Assembly (NCBI GenBank): GCA_028455995.1
Contig: JABELC010000001.1
Coordinates: 2,344,501-2,408,500, forward strand
Direction: 5' to 3'
From: Scleromitrula shiraiana
Taxonomy: Eukaryota; Ascomycota; Leotiomycetes; Helotiales; Sclerotiniaceae
DNA: 64,000 nucleotides
In this document: one piece after another, positions 57,565-64,000 of the stretch
How positions within the stretch are numbered: the first letter of the stretch is position 1
How the letters are laid out: every line of letters begins with the position of its first letter
Notes under the pieces: model-generated
Told to the model about the DNA's origin: nothing
Database searches by the model: none
What the model saw: only the letters and a program-made list of their open reading frames with translations
Made by a program: the position numbers and the translations under genes

Positions 57565-58560
57565 TCTTGGCGTAGTTGTATGTATCGTATAAGTGTGCGA
57601 AACCGGAGGGTATTTCGAGATGTTCGTTGGAAGTGAGATCCAACTGTTTTTCTGCTGACTCAATGGTGTAAGTGAATTGTAGTTATGAAATGAAAAACTG
57701 CAAAACACTGCAAAACACTGCAACTATATTGGGCGTTTGTTGGTGAAGTATCTTTCAAGTCCGGTCTGTCGTGGCCGTTTTTCTCTCGCCAACAATGGGT
57801 TGATACAGAGATCTTTCTTCCCTTTCTCGTAATGTATTGAAGCAACTCGTAATATTATGAGTAACAGATGCCCCACACAGGAGGATAATAAGATATCCAG
57901 CAAACCAACGACATCATTAAATAGACATTGTGGAGAAAGAAATGTGCCAAGCCGTTTGTATGTGGATAATTTTCAGAATTCGATATCGTCGTGAAGGGTA
58001 GGTCCGATTATTATTGAAGAATTTCGAGGTGGGCGGCCAGAGTGGAGGGGTGGGTGGGTTCTTACTTTTATCAGATTGATCTTGATAATTTTTTTATCTC
58101 CAATCCCCGCAATCCATGAATTTTGTCAAGGTCTGGGGATTTGAGAAACTCAATAATTTACTTGAGAAATGAATAACCGTAAGTACTGTAATATATTATT
58201 ATATAAAGGAAGTTGTCGAGTTCTAAAGAACTTTGATCACTGTCAATAATTGATACGAGGGAATTGTTTTATATGAAAGAAGGGAAAATATATATGATAT
58301 GAAGAAACGAATGAATTTTGTGATGAAATGATATCGCTCAAAGAACTGTGTGTGTGTGTGGTGGGTGGGCTTAATTAGTTATCATCCGTGATGTTACTAG
58401 TGCCGGCTGATAAGCTGCAGGAACTTTTTTTTCTTCCACGATAAGCGGTATTTTTTGAATTGAACTAAATCTCTTGAACACCCGACAATCACATAGCCAT
58501 TCCAATTAAAAATCCCTCAGATACGATACACCACTCTCATAGTTTTGTATTATATCTACA
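57565..58560. promoter_or_regulatory. Divergent region between ornithine carrier and CGR1
   Basis: About 1 kb, no gene seen. No TGACTC/TGACTA general-control (CPC1/Gcn4) site was checked exhaustively; a thorough scan would be useful given the arginine-pathway gene. Confidence 0.55.
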
Positions 58561-59048
58561 ATGTCTACAGCAATTGCTCCAGTAGCGGCTGAGGCTCCGG
58601 CTCAGAAATCCGCTGTCCCTGCGCCATTGGGTATGCGCAAAAATGGTAAGTCTCGTTCTGAACTTTTCCACAACTTGAAAATATCATTTAACATATTTTA
58701 TTAGGCAAGCAATGGCATGAACCAAAAAAGGCTTTCCGACCTAAAGCTGGAAATAACTCTTACGAGAAGAGGGCCAAGGAAAGAGTTCTGATCGCAGCAG
58801 TGAAAGCAAAGGAGAAGGAGATGAAAGAAGAGAAAGAGGAGGCAAGACAGGTCAGTGCCTTTTGATTTACATTCCTTCTTTAAGCAGGCATATCTAACTG
58901 TAGGTAGGCACACATTACCAAGATTAAGGAAAAACGTGCTAGAAAGGAGGAAAGGGAAAGATACGAAAAAATGGCCGAAAAGATGCACCAGAAGAGGGTC
59001 GACAGATTAAGGAGGAGAGAAAAGAGAAACAAGATGATCAAGTCGTAA
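58561..59048 (+). CDS. CGR1: rRNA-processing protein Cgr1
   Basis: Nucleolar protein needed for 60S ribosomal subunit assembly and ITS2 processing. Exons 58561-58645, 58705-58850 and 58908-59048 give 123 residues (yeast Cgr1 has 120). After a short Ala/Pro-rich start comes 'GMRKNGKQWHEPKKAFRP', then 'SYEKRAKERVLIAAVKAKEK', a long very basic helix, and the terminal 'RVDRLRRREKRNKMIKS'. The last intron has two close TAG acceptors (58903 and 58907). Only the second keeps the frame ('AHITKIKEKRARKEE'); the first would give an immediate stop. Confidence 0.97.
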
Positions 59049-59549
59049 GGATATATGCATTGTGGCGTTTGGCGTCGAGATGGAGTAAAATATGGAATCC
59101 TTCCAGAAGAGCATCGATTAATATAAGCAAGCGAGGACACGAATCTACAGCGGAGGATAACTTATCACACCTACCTACAGACTATACACCTACGTGGGTG
59201 TTTGGTAGATCTATAGATGGAGAGAGACAGAGAGAGCTCTAAGCATGCACTATGGCATGCATGAAATACAGGAGGGACTTTGCATAGTGACCATGGGAAG
59301 ATTTACTATAACATAAATTCAAGCATTCAAGAGACTATCTAGCTTGGGGTCTAATACTTCATTCTACGTAAGAAGTTATAAGTTAGGATAAGAGATTACA
59401 GGTGCACTTGCCCTGCAAGTGAACTTTCATGTGAATTTTTAAATTGCGTAAATGGTCTTCAAAGTGAACCGTAGTAGCTTCAAACCCACATGTGAAGCTC
59501 GAAACATCGTGGAACAATCCAGCGAAACCATCCCGGAACTGAGAGAGTC
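59049..59549. other. Intergenic between CGR1 and the coiled-coil protein gene
   Basis: 3' flank of CGR1 and promoter of the next plus-strand gene; no coding content recognised. Confidence 0.6.
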
Positions 59550-60667
59550 ATGTCTTCTAACGGAGATGGTCCAAAACATGCTTCTCCAATTCGACCTCGT
59601 CATCAAGTGACACGCTCAATCTCAGAGTCGTCACCTCCATCACTCACCAAAACTCATCGCTCTCACACTCACCACCACCACCACCACCCACATATCCACC
59701 GCCGCGACAAGGACGAGAAATCCTCACAAAGTACTTTGCAGAAGTTCCAACAAGGCTCATCAGCAGAAGTATCAAAAAGCGAAGGAGTCACACCAAACGG
59801 AAGCCGAAGCGCAAGTCGAAGGACTAGCGTACTTGGATCTCCTAGTGATGGGTTAGATTTTATTAGGGCTAATATTAGACGACCTTTGAAGGATGGTGAA
59901 TTATCTGCGGAGAAGGAGAAGGGGATCATGATGGCTACGTTTGTACTTCTGCGCACCAATATTCTCCTGATACTAATATGCAAACTAGGGAGCTAAGAAG
60001 CTGTTTAACCGATTTGAACATGGCAGCCAACGATACTACGAGACATCTGGATAATTCATATTATTCGGTGCTGGAGAAGCTGAACACCCTGGAAAATACT
60101 ATTGTGGCTCTTAAAGAATTATCGTCCATGACTAGGCAATTGAACGAAGGTTTCAATATAGAGGCTGGAGAGGTCGTGCATGAGGTCAAAACACAACTCA
60201 ATGGGTTTGAAGGGTTCGAAAGCCAGCAGAAGAAAGTCGAGGCCTTAGAAAAACGTGTCAAACAAGGGAGAGAGACAATCACCACATTGAGTGGAAGGGT
60301 GGATATTGTCCGGGCAAGAGTAGAAGGCTGGGAGAAAGCAGAGCAAGAATGGCAAAACGGAACACGGAAACGACTGAAGATACTATGGATCTTTATGTCT
60401 ATATGCGGGACGATATTGTTGGCGATTGTTATTTTTGATTACATTTACAGAAATCAAGGGCAAGAGATTAGTAGAGAGTTGAATGCTTCAAGAATAGCAG
60501 GAGTCAGAGAAATGGAAAAGGCTAGGGACGAATCATGGATCCCGGAGCGTCCTACATCAGAAGCCTTGGGAAGAATCCTCGATGAGAATTGGGATGAGAA
60601 AAAGGAAGAGAAAGAGAAAGAGAAACCGAATGAAGATGCAAGGCTCAAGGTTTTTGACGAGTTATAG
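59550..60667 (+). CDS. Uncharacterised His-rich, coiled-coil, single-TM protein
   Basis: I do not recognise a named family. Exons 59550-59938 and 59989-60667 (intron with GTTTGT donor, phase 2) give 355 residues. The N-terminal ~110 residues are disordered, with a His tract ('HTHHHHHHPHIHRRDKDEK') and Ser/Arg-rich sequence. Residues ~125-265 are a long helical region with heptad-like pattern ('YSVLEKLNTLENTIVALKEL', 'QQKKVEALEKRVKQGRETI'). One membrane segment follows ('LKILWIFMSICGTILLAIVI', about 275-296). The last ~60 residues are charged, with an E/K run. The layout is that of a C-terminally anchored tethering or scaffold protein; this is inference. Confidence 0.85.
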
Positions 60668-61639
60668 ATTATATCGTCGTAACAAGTTGTACGAGAGAAC
60701 TCAAGATTCTAAGTATTCATTATTCGCCTAATCATAATCATACATTATATATCACTAGAACACAGGTCGCAGCAACCCCATTAGCAAACCATAAGATACC
60801 TCTTCATGGGTTGCCAATATCCGCGTATTAGTTAATTTACTTCTAATATGTGATTGTGATGATATGCATACAATGCATTCGAGATTTCGAAAGTGCAGTA
60901 GGTCCTATGACAGAACAACGCCCAAATTAGAAATCTTCAAGTAAGCCCCCTGAAAGCAAGTACGTATCGTATTTACGTACCTATTCCGGCTCTCGAGCTG
61001 TCGATCGAACCATATGTAGTCAACACATTCATACGTTGACTGACATCTATGCGGGGGGTAAAGACGAACGGCAAATATGGTTTTAGAAATTCGAATAGAG
61101 TATAAAAGTTTAATCATTCCGTTTGATATATATCTCAAAACGCCTCCATCTTGCGAGGGCGTGTAGGCGAATATCAGTCGTCATTCATCCAAGCCACCAA
61201 AAAAAGAAGGTAAAACGTCACAAAGGCTATGCCAAGCCAATGATTGAACCGCCTGGATGAGCTGACTGTCAGTAAATTGTTTATCATTTCTGGGTGAAAA
61301 ACTTGATTCCTCTGCTAGACTGTATTTTTACATAGTAGATATTTTCAACCGGGCAAGAGCGTTTAAAATAGAATATTGATTGTATCGTATCTAAGTGCCC
61401 CAAGAGTCCCAAGAACTACTTTTAAAACATTCCCGAACTACCCCGCTAAACGCATCTTTCCAACCAACCTTGGAAGTTCATAGCCTACTCACTCACATCT
61501 AAGCATAAATAATCCCGCAATCCTCGAGACCGTCAAACAAAACCATTAAGCACCAAACACATCCGTCGACGATCTACTGAATTAACACAACACGAAAGAC
61601 GGGAAGGGTCTACAAGATCCATTTTAACCGCTCCCAACC
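60668..61639. other. Intergenic upstream of PX-domain gene
   Basis: About 970 bases without recognisable gene; presumably holds the promoter and leader of the downstream gene. Confidence 0.6.
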
Positions 61640-63961
61640 ATGGCAGAAAACGAAACCGTACTGTCGCCCACAAGGAGCGTCTTTGGCGATGACAATGGTC
61701 AGGTCCTTACGGGAAAACAAGAGCATTGTATGTTTTTCATCGCATCTATGGATTCTGCGGATTTGATTGCTAACTCTAGGACGCAGATCTAAAACGCGAG
61801 TTGATCTCCCAACAGGTCAAATACGAAATAACGGAATTGAACTCTCCCACGGCGTTACAACGATTTGGAGCTCCGTTTAGGTCGGATGTTGGGGAGATAT
61901 CTCCTCTGGATTCGGAATTGCCGATTTTGAGATATATATTTGTGCATCATGTTCGAGAATTTCCATTTCTGGATAAGGCAAAGGAGAAGGAGTTCTGGCA
62001 GGATAAACTTCAGGTGGTAAGTTGGGGAACCTGTATAGATGTATAGAAATAGCATGTCTAATGGTTCAAATTTGGCAGTTTCTAGAATCCTTCGCGAACA
62101 AACACATCTCTTCCTCCGAAGACAGACTTGAAGAAACAAAACGGAGAAAATTATCTCTAAAATGTCAAAAGCTAGTGGAGTTGATGATGGTATCTGGTAT
62201 CCCAACAGCTTCCGGATATGAAGAGAGAATAAGCTTTTCCGAACTCGAGGTCGTCGATGCAGGGGCTATGGATCATGGAGTTCTTTCGACAATGCCAGAA
62301 GGTCATTATTTGAATGGTTGGGATGTTAATGTAGCTGGGGTTAGGACAACGAAAGTTAAGAGGAATATCAGATATCACAAACATGCTGTAAGTTTGTCAC
62401 GCCAAGCTTTATTGGGATAAATACTTACACTATAACAGGAATTTGTGCTACGAGTTAAAAGGAAAGGAGAACTACCATACTTCATCGGTCGTAGATATGG
62501 TGATTTTTTGAGGCTTCACAAGAGGTTGCGCACAGAACTGCCAGGCAAAGTTCTACCACCAATGCCCAAGAAGAACAAACAAAGCTCGACTGCCTCAAAT
62601 CTAATTAGTGGTATCACGGGTGGTAATGGTGACGATGGGTCGTCAACTTCTTCTGTCTCAACCTTGGCGACTACAGCGACAGAAAATGGCATGAAAATCT
62701 TATCGGTCAAAGACCATAGGAGAAGTGGATCTGCAGCTTCAGTCGGAAGGTCTTCTCCACGATTATCTGTAGACAGAAGGTCAATGACTCCAGTATCGGA
62801 AAATGGAGTTGGTCAAGGGGTCACTTTGTTCAGGGAGAATCAACGAATATCTTTGAGAGCATTCTTGCGTGGTCTTCTTTCCAATCCACAGATTGCTGGA
62901 ACTAGAGCAATGCAAGATTTCCTCTCTCGTGATCCAGTTCAACTAGCAGATGAGGATGTAGAAGATATCGAGAGAAGAAAAGCAATGGATGAGAAGAGGG
63001 TTGAAGAGCAGAAGCAATTTTACGAAATAGCAAGGAAACGCGCCGCTGAATTAGATATATACATGGAGAAGTATGTTCACCCAGCCCCTAGAAAAAGAAG
63101 CTATCTAACATTTGTAGATTCCGACGCGACATAGTGGAAAGCAATGGTCTCACTATGCTGTTTAAAGAAATCAAAGAAAAATCGACTATACAAGATCTCA
63201 GTATACAGTATCAAAAGTTTGCAGAATGGCTGCGTATTGAAGTTGCAGCGACTATATATCATTTGTTTCTTGCGGAAGATAATTCGCCAGAATTATTTGC
63301 TCAAGCGAAAAAGATTCATTCCATGATACCATACACAATCATCAAAAACGCAATTCGGATAGCTAACCCTGCAGCGGTTATGTCGAGTATATTAGATATC
63401 TTCCTAGCTCAACCTTTTGGTGCGAGATCACTCATGCAAAGAATCTTCTCTTTGACGTTGAGTGATGGCATTAGAACGTTTCAAAAGTCTATTGATGCTC
63501 TACGTGCTAAGATTGGGGATCCAGTTTTTTGCAGCAGATTACAGCAGTTTTCAGATTCGTCGGAAGAAGTTAAAAATATCATACGGGCTGAGGCAGAGTC
63601 TGATGGTGTAGATCTGATTGTCGCTATTTTGAAATCAGAGTTGTTCGAGCCTGATCTTACCGCCCCGCAGATAGGCAGAATATTCAATGCCTACGTTGCT
63701 TGGAACAACGCAGTCGAGAATGTTGATGAAGAGATGAAGCAAGGCGCACAATTATTCTCATATCTAAAGCAGCTTCTGAAGCTGTATACCAGACAAAGGG
63801 ATAAGTCTATGATGCTCAGCATGATTGAAGAGCCAGTTACCTTGCAGCTACTCCGCGATCTGTTCACCATCTTTTACGAACCTTTAGTACGAGTGTATAA
63901 GTCCGCAAACGTTTACAACAGTGTTACCGATTTTGCTATATTCATCGATGATATGATCCAA
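61640..63961 (+). CDS. PX-domain protein with DUF3818/PXB regions (Lec1-like), 3' partial
   Basis: Exons 61640-61727, 61787-62016, 62079-62387, 62439-63070 and 63118-63961; a GTAAGT donor follows at 63962 and the gene continues beyond the window. About 700 residues are visible. An N-terminal PX-associated segment ('LPILRYIFVHHVREFPFLDK', 'EFWQDKLQ') precedes the phosphoinositide-binding PX domain ('WDVNVAGVRTTKVKRN', 'GRRYGDFLRLHKRLRTELPG' with the conserved R-R-Y/F and K/R residues). A Ser-rich insertion splits the PX domain. A second conserved block from 'RENQRISLRAFLRGLLSNPQ' to 'FIDDMIQ' is the DUF3818-like region. Yeast YPR097W/Lec1 has this layout and is implicated in lipid/sterol distribution; function here is by family. 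Confidence 0.93.
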
Positions 63962-64000
63962 GTAAGTTCGGTCATCCAGCTTGATGTATCGTTACTAACA

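Overview
The window is nuclear DNA of a filamentous ascomycete (Pezizomycotina). Genes carry short GT-AG introns of about 45-105 nt. The gene set includes a PX/DUF3818 protein, a PEX6 with degenerate D1, a Msy-type MscS channel with an EF-hand, PTH11-like receptors, a PMT4 mannosyltransferase and a secreted GH45 cellulase with a CBM1. The base composition and the plant-cell-wall enzyme would fit a plant-associated Leotiomycete (Botrytis/Sclerotinia-like), but that placement is inference. All gene models below were spliced by hand. Junctions were accepted where the frame and family conservation agree on both sides.

Layout. 1-15 kb: an NTF2-like protein (+), a threonine aldolase (-), a 3.1 kb stretch without genes, a mechanosensitive channel (+), a microsatellite-rich gap holding a dead choline/GABA-type permease, and a steryl-ester/triglyceride lipase (-). 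15-20 kb: the peroxisomal AAA ATPase PEX6 (-). 20.6-24.4 kb: a 3.77 kb segment bracketed by two long, hairpin-rich inverted repeats with TA on both outer sides. It carries two head-to-head decayed genes (rhodopsin-domain receptor and amidase) and no transposase. 25-34 kb: an MFS exporter (+), PMT4 (-), a RidA/Mmf1 protein (+) with a 14-nt exon, and the GH45 endoglucanase (+). 34.7-41 kb: a low-density region with a fungal membrane-protein gene broken into oppositely oriented halves, AT-rich degenerate repeats, a GRF-zinc-finger protein (-) and an intron-containing tRNA-Tyr (-). 41-64 kb: a dense housekeeping block of CCT4 (-), RPT1 (+), a broken sugar transporter (+), alpha-tubulin (-), ARS2 (-), TspO (+), a mitochondrial ornithine carrier (-), CGR1 (+), an uncharacterised coiled-coil/TM protein (+) and the 5' part of a PX-domain protein (+) that runs off the window.

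No gene cluster or operon links these genes. Themes that recur are proteostasis (CCT4 and RPT1 share one short divergent promoter region), organelle biology (PEX6, mitochondrial carrier, TspO, probably mitochondrial threonine aldolase and RidA) and RNA biology (ARS2, CGR1). The most unusual items are the inverted-repeat-bracketed segment at 20.6-24.4 kb and the inverted split gene at 34.8-37 kb.
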